DNA of 64,000 nucleotides, from NCBI RefSeq assembly GCF_013004105.1, contig NZ_CP053085.1, positions 2,170,001 through 2,234,000 on the forward strand, written 5' to 3'. Below are positions 34,907-43,950 of the stretch, in pieces (the first letter of the stretch is position 1; each line of letters starts with the position of its first letter). The position numbers and the translations under genes were made by a program. The notes under the pieces are model-generated. The model made no database searches. It was not told where the DNA came from and worked only from the letters and a program-made list of their open reading frames with translations. This DNA is from Gemmatimonas groenlandica. Its GTDB lineage: Bacteria; Gemmatimonadota; Gemmatimonadetes; Gemmatimonadales; Gemmatimonadaceae.

Positions 34907-34911
34907 CCTCC
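34907..34911 (-). promoter_or_regulatory. Ribosome-binding site that fixes a TTG start
   Basis: The minus-strand sequence GGAGG lies five bases before the TTG at 34901. It is the best ribosome-binding site available to this gene and the main reason to prefer TTG over upstream in-frame starts. Confidence 0.6.
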
Positions 34912-35006
34912 GAACGCGCCCGAGGGCGCGAGTGATTCTGTGAGAGATTGGTGAAAGATATCGCGACACGATCGCGATGGTCGGCGTAGCAGTCGATACT
35001 TCCCGA

Positions 35007-35798
35007 ATGCGCAATCATCCCGCCCCACCACGCTCGCACGCCCGGGTCTTCCTACTGCTGGCCTCGCTGTCCGCGCTCTCACCGACCGTCGGTCGGTCGC
35101 AGTCGCCGACCCCGTGGCGCACGGTACGGCAGGAGCATCTGTGGCTGGCCACCTTCATCGATCAGCCGATCACCACGCGCTGGGCGTTTCTCGGTGACGT
35201 GCAGTGGCGGCGCACTGACGGCGGCCAAAAGCCGCAACAGCTCCTCACGCGCGGATCGATCACGTATCGCGTGACGCCGGGCTTCCGCCTCGGTGCCGGC
35301 CTCAACTATGTGGCGACGGCGCCGTACGGTGAGCTGCCGTCAGCCCGGCCACTCCGCGATCGCCAGATCTTCTACATCGCGCAGATCAACCAGAAGCTGG
35401 GCGGCGTCGACGTGATGCATCGCTATCGGTTCGAGAACCGGTGGCTCGCCGACGTGCTGGCCAACGCGACCGGCGACGATTCGCTCAGTGACTCGCGCTT
35501 CGCGCAACGCGCCCGGTACATGCTGCGGGGATCGCGGCCCCTTGGCGGGCTGACGCTCCGAAAGCAGCCGGTGATCGGCATCGTGCAGAATGAGCTGTTC
35601 GTGGGGCTCTCGCGCGCCGATCGCGGCGTGGCGGTCGACCAGAATCGCTTTTCCTTCGGCGCGGGCCTGCCGCTATCGACCACGAAGCGGCTCGACGTGC
35701 TCTGGCTGCAGCAGTGGATCCCCGTGTCGCGGGCCCGCGCCAGCGAGAACAACCGGACGCTCTGGATCGTGCTGAACCACACGGGCAAGGCACGCTAG
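35007..35798 (+). CDS. DUF2490 family outer-membrane protein
   Basis: A 263-residue exported protein. I start at the ATG 35007 (MRNHPAPP), since the longer frame from 34977 adds nothing useful. After the signal peptide (ending GRSQS), the sequence alternates short polar and amphipathic strands typical of a small beta-barrel: LWLATFIDQPITTRWAFLGDVQ, YRVTPGFRLGAGLNYVAT, MHRYRFENRW, FAQRARYMLRGS and a C-terminal strand RTLWIVLNHTGKAR. This is the DUF2490 pattern. Function of the family is unknown; a porin-like or structural role in the outer membrane is a guess. Confidence 0.85.
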   Translation: MRNHPAPPRSHARVFLLLASLSALSPTVGRSQSPTPWRTVRQEHLWLATFIDQPITTRWAFLGDVQWRRTDGGQKPQQLLTRGSITYRVTPGFRLGAGLNYVATAPYGELPSARPLRDRQIFYIAQINQKLGGVDVMHRYRFENRWLADVLANATGDDSLSDSRFAQRARYMLRGSRPLGGLTLRKQPVIGIVQNELFVGLSRADRGVAVDQNRFSFGAGLPLSTTKRLDVLWLQQWIPVSRARASENNRTLWIVLNHTGKAR

Positions 35799-35953
35799 GC
35801 GCGCGCTCGGGGCGCTCGTCCCACGGTCGAGCGTTTCGACGGTGCGTTGCGTTACGGATAGGGGTCGCGTAGCATCGGCGGGGGTGTCGCCCCGGTCAAT
35901 GCGAAGGCGACCCACTGATTGACATCCGACCGCCCACCCGAGGCAGCTCACCG

Positions 35954-38653
35954 ATGCGCGTACCCTCCGTTTCTGCGCGACGCACCGCGTTCTTCGCTCG
36001 AACCCTGACGGCCGGGATGCTCCTGCCGCTCGCCGCGGTCTCCGCGCAAAACCGCGGACCGAAATCGGCCGACGCCAAGCCCGCGGAGCCGAACCCGCTG
36101 GCGGATGAAGGCTACGTGGCGCCGCCGCCGTCGATCGCACGTCTGGTGGCCGCGCCGCGCGAGCAGAACGTGAACTTCACGGCACCGAATCCCGGGAGCC
36201 GTCAGTACTTCCTGCGCACGATGAGCGACGGACTGCCGTCGCTGCAGAACGTTGGCAAGGAGCACCACAATCTGGGTGGCTTCCAGGTCGACTATCGGGG
36301 CAACCGCGATCGCGCGCTCACCATGCGCAGCAGCGCCGGCTTCGAGATCACCGAGTGGGCCAGTGGCCGCAAGATTCCGGTGAGCATTCCGGCCGGCGCC
36401 CGCGTGAGCACGCCGGTATGGTCGCCCGACGGCACGCAGTTCGCCTTTCTCGCGCTGTTCGAAGACGGCACGCAGATCTACGTGGCCGACGCCGCGACCG
36501 GAAAGTCGCGCGCCGTGACCACCCGCTCCACCTTGTCGACCGGCGTGACCGCCCCCGAATGGACCGCCGACGGCACGACGATCGTGACGGTGCTAGTGCC
36601 CGACGCGCGTGGACCTGAGCCCAAGGAGCCGAAGCTGGCGACGGGTCCGATGGTGCGTCTGAATGAGAACAACAAGCTCAAGACACGCACCTATCCCGAC
36701 TTGCTGTCGTCGCCCTACGAGAAGGCGCTGCTGGAGTACCACACGACGGGCCAGCTGGCGGTGGTGAATGTGAAGACGCGCGCGGTGAAGAAGGTCGGCG
36801 CGCCGGGGCTGATTCGCAGCATCGATCCGTCGCCCGATGGCCAGTATTTCCGCGTGACGTACGTGGAGAAGCCGTTCTCGTATCTGCTGCCCGTCGCGAG
36901 CTACGGCACGCGCGATGTCGTGATCGACGGCGCCGGCACGGTGCTGCGTGAACTGGTGAAGCGCCCGTTGCGCGAAGGGGAAGAGCCGGCCGACCCCACC
37001 GATCCGCAGCCGCGCACGGCCGCCGCGGCGGGTGCAGGTGCGGCTGGTCGGGCAGCGCCCGTGGATACGGGCAAGCGCAACATCGCGTGGCATCCGTTTG
37101 CCGGTGGGTTGTTGTATTCGCAGATCGCGCCGGCCAATGGTACGGCTGGTGCGGCACGTGGCGACTCGACGGCCACGGCCGCCGCAGCCGCCCGTCGCGC
37201 CGATCGCCTCATGCACTGGAAGGCGCCGTTCGATTCCGCCGGTGGCACGAAGTTGTATGAAACCGCCAATCGCATTGCGAGCGTGCAGTTCAGCGACAAC
37301 GGCAAGATCATGTTCGTGAGCGAGACGGGCACCGGCGGCACGTTCGAACAGGCGATTTTCGTCGACGAGAACAACACCAAGTTCACCGTGATCGCGCCGC
37401 GTGCGCGTGGCCGCGGTACCGATAGCACCGCACGGCCCGCCACCGCGCCTGCCGGTGGCCCCGGCGGTCGCGGCGCGCGCACGTCGGAGCTCGTCACGCG
37501 CCCGGGACGTCGTGGGGTGCCGGTGGTCGTGGTCTCCACCGACGGTAAGTACGTGTTCACGCAGGGTACCACGCCCGACAGCGCCGGCAAGACGCCGCGC
37601 GCGTTCGTGGAGAAGATCGAGATCCGCACGGGCACGCGCAGCCGCATCTACGAGAGCGCGGCCGACGTGTTCGAAACGATCAACGCACCCCTCGATGATG
37701 ATTTCACCAAGGCCGTAATCCAGCGCGAGTCGCCCACGGTCGTGCCGCAGTCGTACGTGCTCACGTTGGCGTCACGCGACGTGAAGCAGCTCACGACCAA
37801 CGTCGACCTCATGCCCGAGATCACGAAGGCGGTGCGCAAGACGATCGTGGCGCGTCGTGCCGACGGCTATTCGTTCAACGTGAAGGTCACGCTTCCCGCC
37901 GACTACAAGGACGGCACGCGCCTGCCCGCGATGTTCTGGTTCTATCCGCGCGAGTACGACAATCAGGAAGCGTACAACCGCAGTCTCACGCAGGGCGCCG
38001 GCGCGGCCAATCGCTTCCCGACGTATGGACCGCGCTCGCTCGCGTTCATCGTGACGCAGGGCTACGCGCTGATCGAGCCCGACGCCCCGATCTTCGCCAG
38101 CGAAGGGCAGCTGCCGAACGACAACTACGTGGTCGATCTGCGCAATAATCTCGCGGCCGTCATCGACGCACTCGACACGCTGGCCATCGTCGACCGCCAG
38201 CGCCTGGGGATCGGTGGCCACAGCTATGGTGCGTTCAGCACGGTGAACGCCATGGTGCACACGCCGTTCTTCAAGGCCGGCATCGCCGGCGACGGTGCCT
38301 ACAACCGCACGCTCACGCCGAACGGCTTCCAGAGCGAACGCCGCGACCTGTGGCAGGGCCGTCAGACGTATCTCGAGATGTCGCCGTTCCTGTACGCCGA
38401 CCAGCTCAACGGCGCGCTGCTCATGTATCACAGCACCGAAGACCAGAACGTGGGTACCGATCCGATCAACTCGATCAAGATGTTCCACGCCCTGCAGGGA
38501 CTCGGCAAGACGGCATCGCTGTACATGTACCCCTACGAAGACCACGGCCCCGTGGCCCGTGAAACCGTGCTCGATCAGTGGGCGCGCTGGGTGGCGTGGC
38601 TGGACAAGTACGTGAAGAACGCGGGTGCCAAGCCGAAAGTCACGACGATGTAG
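35954..38653 (+). CDS. S9 family peptidase (prolyl oligopeptidase, glutamyl endopeptidase-like)
   Basis: An 899-residue exported serine peptidase. Signal peptide about 1-32 (ending VSAQ). The central part is a beta-propeller with WSPDGTQFAFLALFEDGTQIY-type repeats, and the C-terminal third is the alpha/beta-hydrolase domain with catalytic S757 (GIGGHSYGAF), D830 (STEDQNVGTDP) and H864 (YEDHGPV). The GGHSYGAF motif and large size are those of chloroplast-glutamyl-endopeptidase-like S9D enzymes. An Ala/Gly-rich insertion at about 350-410 has low complexity. It probably degrades oligopeptides in the periplasm or outside the cell. Confidence 0.95.
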   Translation: MRVPSVSARRTAFFARTLTAGMLLPLAAVSAQNRGPKSADAKPAEPNPLADEGYVAPPPSIARLVAAPREQNVNFTAPNPGSRQYFLRTMSDGLPSLQNVGKEHHNLGGFQVDYRGNRDRALTMRSSAGFEITEWASGRKIPVSIPAGARVSTPVWSPDGTQFAFLALFEDGTQIYVADAATGKSRAVTTRSTLSTGVTAPEWTADGTTIVTVLVPDARGPEPKEPKLATGPMVRLNENNKLKTRTYPDLLSSPYEKALLEYHTTGQLAVVNVKTRAVKKVGAPGLIRSIDPSPDGQYFRVTYVEKPFSYLLPVASYGTRDVVIDGAGTVLRELVKRPLREGEEPADPTDPQPRTAAAAGAGAAGRAAPVDTGKRNIAWHPFAGGLLYSQIAPANGTAGAARGDSTATAAAAARRADRLMHWKAPFDSAGGTKLYETANRIASVQFSDNGKIMFVSETGTGGTFEQAIFVDENNTKFTVIAPRARGRGTDSTARPATAPAGGPGGRGARTSELVTRPGRRGVPVVVVSTDGKYVFTQGTTPDSAGKTPRAFVEKIEIRTGTRSRIYESAADVFETINAPLDDDFTKAVIQRESPTVVPQSYVLTLASRDVKQLTTNVDLMPEITKAVRKTIVARRADGYSFNVKVTLPADYKDGTRLPAMFWFYPREYDNQEAYNRSLTQGAGAANRFPTYGPRSLAFIVTQGYALIEPDAPIFASEGQLPNDNYVVDLRNNLAAVIDALDTLAIVDRQRLGIGGHSYGAFSTVNAMVHTPFFKAGIAGDGAYNRTLTPNGFQSERRDLWQGRQTYLEMSPFLYADQLNGALLMYHSTEDQNVGTDPINSIKMFHALQGLGKTASLYMYPYEDHGPVARETVLDQWARWVAWLDKYVKNAGAKPKVTTM

Positions 38654-38685
38654 GCTCGTCGCATTTGGCGAGCACTCTAAAAAAT

Positions 38686-38780
38686 TCACGCAGAGAAGCA
38701 GAGAGCGCAGGGCACGCAGAGAAAAGCAAATACAAAGCTTTTTACTCTGCGCCTCTGCGCTCTCTGCGTACTCCGCGTGA
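38686..38780. repeat. Long imperfect inverted repeat (TCACGCAGAG type), likely terminator
   Basis: The left arm 38686-38721 (TCACGCAGAG...GCAGAG) and right arm 38745-38780 (CTCTGCG...CGTGA) are each 36 bases and pair with few mismatches and one bulge; 13 bases (GCAGAGAGCGCAG) match exactly. The loop is AT-rich (AAAAGCAAATACAAAGCTTTTTA). It lies between two convergent genes and can serve as a bidirectional terminator. The CTCTGCG/CGCAGAG motif recurs as a dispersed repeat in several environmental phyla, so it may be a mobile repeat unit. Confidence 0.8.
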
Positions 38781-38813
38781 TCTTTTCGCCGTCACCGGAT
38801 CAACGCACCGAGC

Positions 38814-41207
38814 CTAGAACGTCCAATCGATCCCGATGCTTGGTAGCACGCCGATGGAGGTCTGGCGCTCGGGTGCTCGCAACCGGGCATTCCACGCCAC
38901 CGCGCTCACGTTCTGACGCGCGGTGGCGTTCTGTACGTCGAGGTACGTAATGAGCTGGGACTTCCCGACCTGCCAGCGGCGGTCGACGCGTGCGTCGAGT
39001 GAAAAGAACTGCGGCAGCCGCCCGCCGGCGTTGTACTGCGTGAAATCCAGCGTGCCCTCACGCACACCCGCATTCACGAACGGCGTGGTGAGCAATCCCG
39101 TGGCCGTGCGCAGGCGGGTCGATAGCTCCCACTTGGCGTTGGGGCGCCAGCCGAGCAGCACGTTGGCGACCACCGGGGCATCGAAGGCACCGGGACGTTC
39201 CACGCCGTCGATCGCGGTGAAGCGCGTGCGGTTGGCGCTGACGGTGAGCAGTGCATACACGGGCACCTGCGACAGCTTCTTCTGCAGCAACAATTCGGCG
39301 CCGATCACCGTACCACGACCGACGTTCGCCAGCGGCTCGAGACCGAAGGGAATGTCGTTGGTGGCGTCGTCGAATCCCGATGGTTGCAGCACCGCCTGCG
39401 GGCGGAAGCGGCGCGCCGGATACTGCCGGTAGCGCTTGCCGTAGACTTCGACCTGCAGCTTCACATCATCGCGCAGCGTACGCGACACGCCGGCAATCGC
39501 CTGATCGGCCGCGAACGGCTTGAGTGAAGCATTGGAGGTGTCGCCCACCAGCCAGATGAGTTGCGGCGGCTGCCAGTAGCGACCCACCGACACCGAAGCC
39601 GTCGTACGCGCATCATGCTGCCATACGGCACTCGCCCGCGGCGCCGCGCGCACCGCGTTGCTCAGATAGCGGTACCAGTCGCCCCGCACACCGAGAGTGA
39701 CGCGGAGCCGATCGCCGACGCGCGTGGTCGCCTGCGAATACAGGGCGCCGCGTGTGGCGGTGAACGAGGTGTCGCGCCGGAGCGGTTGCTCCACGTAGGC
39801 CGCATCGCGTCGGAATGCGCCCGGAACCGTGAGGTCGTAGCGCAGATCGGAGCCGTATTTCGCCACGACGCCAGTTTCCACGTCGACGCGCGGCGCGAGC
39901 TGCCACTGCAGGTCGGTGCGCAGCGACTGTTCCCCTTCGGTGGTGTTGGCGGCGAACACCACACTGGGCTCGCGGCCGGGGCCTCCGGAATCGTTCTGCG
40001 TGGTGGTGTATCGCGTGAACGTGCGGCCGAGCGTGGCGGTGAGCAGTCCCTTCGACAGCGTGCGCTGCCAGATCAGTCCGGAGAAGTATTGATCTTGCTG
40101 CGGAGCCACCACGCGCGAGTTCTCGAAACGGTTCTCGTCGGTGTCGTTGTTGAACGTCACCGTGCCCTGCGCGCCGATCAGCACCGCTGAGAGCTGATCG
40201 CGCGAAGACGGCCTCCACACCGCCTTGCCCGTGAGATCGCGGTAGCTCGGAATGAAACCGAAGCCGGCGGCCTTGAAGATGAAATCGAGATAGCTGCGTC
40301 GCACACCGAGCAGGAACGATCCCCGTGCCCCCAGCGGCCCTTCCACGTATGCACCCCCGCCGGTGGCCGAGATGTTCACGGAGCCACTGATGCGATCGCG
40401 CGAGCCCTCGCGCAGGCGGATCGCCGTCACGCTCGCCGTGCGGTCGCTGTAGCGCACGCCGAATCCGCCAGCGGACAGTGCGACGTCTTCCACGAATGCC
40501 ACGTTGATGAGCGACAGCGGACCACCGGTGGAGCCCTGCGTGCCGAAGTGGTTGATGTTCGGCACTTCGATACCATCGACCGTGAACAGATTCTCGAATG
40601 GCGCACCACCGCGGACCACCAAATCGTTGCGTCCGGCGGTGGTCACGCCCACCCCGGGCAGCACGCTCACGGCGCGCACCACGTCTTCCTGCACGCCGGG
40701 CGCACGTCGCACTTCTTCGGCACCGAACCGCTGCGTCGACACGGGAAACGACGCGGGTGGCAGTGGCGGGAAGTACGTCGGTGCCACCGTCACGGCGGCG
40801 AGCTCGGTGGCCACCGGGGTCAGCTCCACGAGCAGCTCCGCGCTGCGCGCCGTGCTGACCACGATATCACTGCGCACGATCGGGGCGAAGCCGATGCGTC
40901 GCAATTCGAGTCGCGTTACCCCGACGGGCACATTTCGAAGCACGAAGCCGCCGACCGAATCGGAGAGCGCGGTGAGCGCATTCGCAGACGCGGTGGCCGG
41001 GACACGAATCACCACCCCGGGGATCGCTTCTCGGGTGGCGGCGCTGACCACGCGGCCGAGGATCGTTCCGGTGGACTGTGCCGCGAGCAGCGACGGCGAG
41101 GCGCACCCCATCGCAACGAGCGCGAGCAGGAGGATCCGCGTTCGAGACGCGGCGGTAGGCCATGTAATCATGGTGGTAAAGTACCGTGACGTTTGAAACG
41201 ATCCCAT
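38814..41207 (-). CDS. TonB-dependent receptor with carboxypeptidase-regulatory domain
   Basis: A 797-residue outer-membrane receptor. After a signal region (hydrophobic part ILLLALVAMGCASPSLLAAQ, about 26-44) comes a carboxypeptidase-regulatory domain (TILGRVVSAATREAIPGVVIRV), a plug (PGVQEDVVRAVSVLPGV, DLVVRGGAPFENLFTVDGIE, LSAGGFGVRYSDRTASV) and a barrel that ends in IDWTF. No STN domain, so it is a transporter without direct sigma signalling. I keep the start at 41207, which has GGAAG at 41214-41218 with a six-base spacer; the ATG at 41171 would give a more compact signal peptide. Ligand unknown. Confidence 0.93.
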   Translation of the reverse strand: MGSFQTSRYFTTMITWPTAASRTRILLLALVAMGCASPSLLAAQSTGTILGRVVSAATREAIPGVVIRVPATASANALTALSDSVGGFVLRNVPVGVTRLELRRIGFAPIVRSDIVVSTARSAELLVELTPVATELAAVTVAPTYFPPLPPASFPVSTQRFGAEEVRRAPGVQEDVVRAVSVLPGVGVTTAGRNDLVVRGGAPFENLFTVDGIEVPNINHFGTQGSTGGPLSLINVAFVEDVALSAGGFGVRYSDRTASVTAIRLREGSRDRISGSVNISATGGGAYVEGPLGARGSFLLGVRRSYLDFIFKAAGFGFIPSYRDLTGKAVWRPSSRDQLSAVLIGAQGTVTFNNDTDENRFENSRVVAPQQDQYFSGLIWQRTLSKGLLTATLGRTFTRYTTTQNDSGGPGREPSVVFAANTTEGEQSLRTDLQWQLAPRVDVETGVVAKYGSDLRYDLTVPGAFRRDAAYVEQPLRRDTSFTATRGALYSQATTRVGDRLRVTLGVRGDWYRYLSNAVRAAPRASAVWQHDARTTASVSVGRYWQPPQLIWLVGDTSNASLKPFAADQAIAGVSRTLRDDVKLQVEVYGKRYRQYPARRFRPQAVLQPSGFDDATNDIPFGLEPLANVGRGTVIGAELLLQKKLSQVPVYALLTVSANRTRFTAIDGVERPGAFDAPVVANVLLGWRPNAKWELSTRLRTATGLLTTPFVNAGVREGTLDFTQYNAGGRLPQFFSLDARVDRRWQVGKSQLITYLDVQNATARQNVSAVAWNARLRAPERQTSIGVLPSIGIDWTF

Positions 41208-41288
41208 ACGGACCTTCCCTCGCTACGGCGCACGGTATGATCATTCCAACGTCTACGGTACCGCCGCCTTCTCTTGGAGCTGCTGAGG

Positions 41289-41960
41289 ATGTCGTTTCCT
41301 GTTTGTCGCGCCCTCTCGGGCGCAGCGCTCGTCGCGTTGCTACCCGTGCTTGTGCCATCAACGGCCAGGGCGCAGGGCGCCCCCCAACGTCCGCATGTCA
41401 GCGTGATGCTCAGCGATGCGGTCGACACGCGCACGGCGTCGCATAACGAGACCATCGACGGCGCATTCCGCACGTTGGCCGTGCAAGTCTCGCGTCCGCT
41501 GTTTTCGGTCGGCGGCATGCACGTGGCGTGGCTGGGCGAGATTATGCCGGTGATGCTGGTCACCGCGGGGGCGCCGCCCAACCGTATTCCGACGCCTATC
41601 ACGAATCCCACCGAGGCTAATGATCCGCGGCGACTGGCCCGCTATGCGGTGCGCGATGCGTATGGAGTGGGTTTCGCGCCCCTCGGCGCGGAGGCGGCCT
41701 ACTCGCTCGGCGCGAAGACCCACTTCCTGTTCAACGTGACGTCGGGCGTGGCGTGGTTCTCGCGCGTGGTGCCGTACGGCAAGGCTACGCAGGCCAACTT
41801 TACGGTGGCGCCGGGGCTGTTCCTCGAGCGGCGTATCGGGAGCCGACAGGCGCTGGCGCTGGGGTATCAGCTGCACCACTTGTCGAACGCCAGCATGGGC
41901 GGCGCGAATCCCGGCATGAACTCGCACATTTTTTCGGTGCGGGTATCGAAGCTGCGATGA
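41289..41960 (+). CDS. Acyloxyacyl hydrolase, PagL-like lipid A 3-O-deacylase
   Basis: A 223-residue exported protein. The ATG at 41289 has GGAG nine bases upstream (41276-41279). A signal peptide of about 30 residues (ending ARAQG) is followed by a small beta-barrel. The C-terminal part ALGYQLHHLSNASMGGANPG, with an aromatic last strand (SHIFSVRVSKLR), matches the PagL motif that carries the catalytic His and Ser (H-x-SN-x-x-x-x-x-NPG). Such enzymes remove the 3-O-linked acyl chain of lipid A in the outer membrane. Family call is from the motif and fold pattern; overall similarity is low, as usual for PagL. Confidence 0.83.
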   Translation: MSFPVCRALSGAALVALLPVLVPSTARAQGAPQRPHVSVMLSDAVDTRTASHNETIDGAFRTLAVQVSRPLFSVGGMHVAWLGEIMPVMLVTAGAPPNRIPTPITNPTEANDPRRLARYAVRDAYGVGFAPLGAEAAYSLGAKTHFLFNVTSGVAWFSRVVPYGKATQANFTVAPGLFLERRIGSRQALALGYQLHHLSNASMGGANPGMNSHIFSVRVSKLR

Positions 41961-41961
41961 A

Positions 41962-41997
41962 ACAACAGGGCCCTGAGAAATCTCCGGGCCCTGTTGT
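41962..41997. terminator. Bidirectional hairpin terminator
   Basis: The arms ACAACAGGGCCC (41962-41973) and GGGCCCTGTTGT (41986-41997) form a perfect 12-base stem with a 12-base loop. It sits between the convergent PagL-like and M28 genes. The flank is T-rich on either strand only in part (GTTT / TTTCATC). Confidence 0.82.
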
Positions 41998-41999
41998 GT

Positions 42000-43811
42000 T
42001 TACGGAACGATCACCTTCGGCTTGGCCGGCTTCGATCCATTCAACCGCGGACGCGGACCGTTGCCGACTTCCACCACGAGATCCTTGATGTAGTTCGCGA
42101 TCTTCGCGTAGTGCGGATAGTCAATGAACTCGGGTTCGTCGCTGCGCTGGTGATAGTCGCCGTGCAGACCGGTGAAGAAGAACGCAATCGGCACGCCCTG
42201 CTGCGCGTAGTTGTAATGATCGCTGCGGCCGTAAATGTTGTTGTAGCCGCTCCACTCGATCGGCTCGTCGAACTTGTAGTCGAAGGTCAGCGGCTTGCTC
42301 TGCTTACCGTTCACCGCCTTCACGGTCTCGCCCAGATCCTTGGAGTCGAAGAACGAGCCTACCACGCCCACGTAGTCAGGGCCACCACCGGGCAGATCCT
42401 CGGCGCGACCGCGACCGATCATGTCCACGTTGAGCTGCGCCACGACCGAGTCGATGGGTACGGTGGGATTACGCGTGAAGAACGCCGATCCCACCAAGCC
42501 ACCTTCTTCGCCGGTGTGCCAGATGAACAGCGTGGAACGCTTGGGCTTCACCGGCATCGCCATCATCGCTTCGGCGATCTCCAGTACGCCCATCGAGCCC
42601 GAGCCGTCGTCGTCGGCACCGTTGTTGATGGAATCGAGACGCGCCTTCGGATGCACCTTGCGGATGCTGTCCATGTTCACGCGAATCGTGGTCAGAATAT
42701 CGGGGCCAAGCCCCTGCATGTTGTTCGCCAGCAGGAGCTTGTTCTTTTGGATGTTGAAGGCACGGATCGAGTCCTTATCCACCGGCGTCGTGATGCCCAC
42801 GTGATCGTTGTGGGCGCCGATCGCGACGTACTGGTGCTTGAGCAGCGGATCACTGCCCGGCACCACCGCCACCACGTTGCGCGCCCAGTCGGTGGGCGTC
42901 TCCACGAAATCCAGCGACGCGGTCACCGTGCCGCCCTTGAGGCCGGCCGAGAGCCCGTCGATGTTCGTGCGCTTGAAGAGGCGCGCCGCGGCATCGCGCG
43001 TGAGGCGGATCGTCGCCTGCGGCTGCAGCGTGGCGATCTGCGCTTTCAGCAGCGCAATGGAGTCCACGGGACCGCGGGCGCCACCGGCTGGCGCACCGCG
43101 TCCCGGCGCGCTCGACGTAGCCACGATCGGCTCGTTGACGGCCACGCGCTGTGCCGGCGTCAGGGCGTCGAGATCGATCGTCGCGACGGCCACGGCATCG
43201 TCGAAGCGCGAGCGGGCCGGCGCGCCTCCGCCGCGCACGGCGAAGCCCTGTCCTTGTCCGCCGCGCGGGCCGTTCGGATTGGGCAGCAACACCACGAACT
43301 TGCCGGCGGCATCGGCGGCCGAGATCTGCGTGGTGGAGTCGCCCTGCGTGCCACCAAACACCACGTCCGCGCCGGTAATCGGGCGCGGCGCACGCTGGCC
43401 CGGCACCGCCACGAATTCCGTGTTCCACTCGATGGGATTGCCGTCGACGGTCATCCGCGAGTGGTCAGTGAACTTCCGCAGATGGTACGGCAGCGTCTGG
43501 AAGTACGTGCCGTTGTCACCGGCCGGCAGCAGCCCCAGGCGCTTCACCTCGGCGGCGATCATATCGGTGCCCTTCTTGTTGCCGACGCGGCCGACCTGAC
43601 GGCCAAGCATGGAGTCATCGGCAAACTGGTAGAGTCGGATCTGCAAGTCACGCACGTCGATGGCGGCCTTGGTCGGCGCTGGCTTGAGCGTGGCGGGATT
43701 GCCGTACTGGTTGGTTTTGGCGGTACCCTGCGCGGAGAGCAGCGCGGGAAGGGTGACCAGGCCGCACACGGACGCAGCGAGGGACAAGCGGGCGAGCCCG
43801 AAGGATCGCAT
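42000..43811 (-). CDS. M28 family metallopeptidase with PA domain
   Basis: A 603-residue exported zinc aminopeptidase. The start is the ATG at 43811, with GGAG at 43817-43820; the frame is open to 44309 but that part overlaps the divergent gene. Signal peptide about 1-28 (ending LLSAQG). A PA domain with a long Gly/Pro/Arg-rich insertion (about 160-260) precedes and interrupts the catalytic part. Zinc motifs are AHNDHVG (H334, D336), NGADDDGSGSMG (about 400), WHTGEEGGLVGS (Glu pair about 435) and LNVDMIGRG; the last histidine is in LHGDYHQRSDEPE. It should release N-terminal residues from peptides in the periplasm or outside. Confidence 0.94.
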   Translation of the reverse strand: MRSFGLARLSLAASVCGLVTLPALLSAQGTAKTNQYGNPATLKPAPTKAAIDVRDLQIRLYQFADDSMLGRQVGRVGNKKGTDMIAAEVKRLGLLPAGDNGTYFQTLPYHLRKFTDHSRMTVDGNPIEWNTEFVAVPGQRAPRPITGADVVFGGTQGDSTTQISAADAAGKFVVLLPNPNGPRGGQGQGFAVRGGGAPARSRFDDAVAVATIDLDALTPAQRVAVNEPIVATSSAPGRGAPAGGARGPVDSIALLKAQIATLQPQATIRLTRDAAARLFKRTNIDGLSAGLKGGTVTASLDFVETPTDWARNVVAVVPGSDPLLKHQYVAIGAHNDHVGITTPVDKDSIRAFNIQKNKLLLANNMQGLGPDILTTIRVNMDSIRKVHPKARLDSINNGADDDGSGSMGVLEIAEAMMAMPVKPKRSTLFIWHTGEEGGLVGSAFFTRNPTVPIDSVVAQLNVDMIGRGRAEDLPGGGPDYVGVVGSFFDSKDLGETVKAVNGKQSKPLTFDYKFDEPIEWSGYNNIYGRSDHYNYAQQGVPIAFFFTGLHGDYHQRSDEPEFIDYPHYAKIANYIKDLVVEVGNGPRPRLNGSKPAKPKVIVP

Positions 43812-43950
43812 GGTTGCTCCAGGGGAGATTTTGGGGAGGGCGGGACGTCCTGAACAATACGTAGGGCGACCACGCAGTGTTCGCTGATTCCGGGAGATGA
43901 GGCGGAGGGGCTGACGGCGGGCCATATTGGGCGTCGACTCCTTCCCGGAC

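Noticed and set aside
41994-43853. 619-residue plus-strand frame
   Set aside because: Fully opposite the M28 peptidase gene, whose zinc motifs are intact; composition is typical of a shadow.
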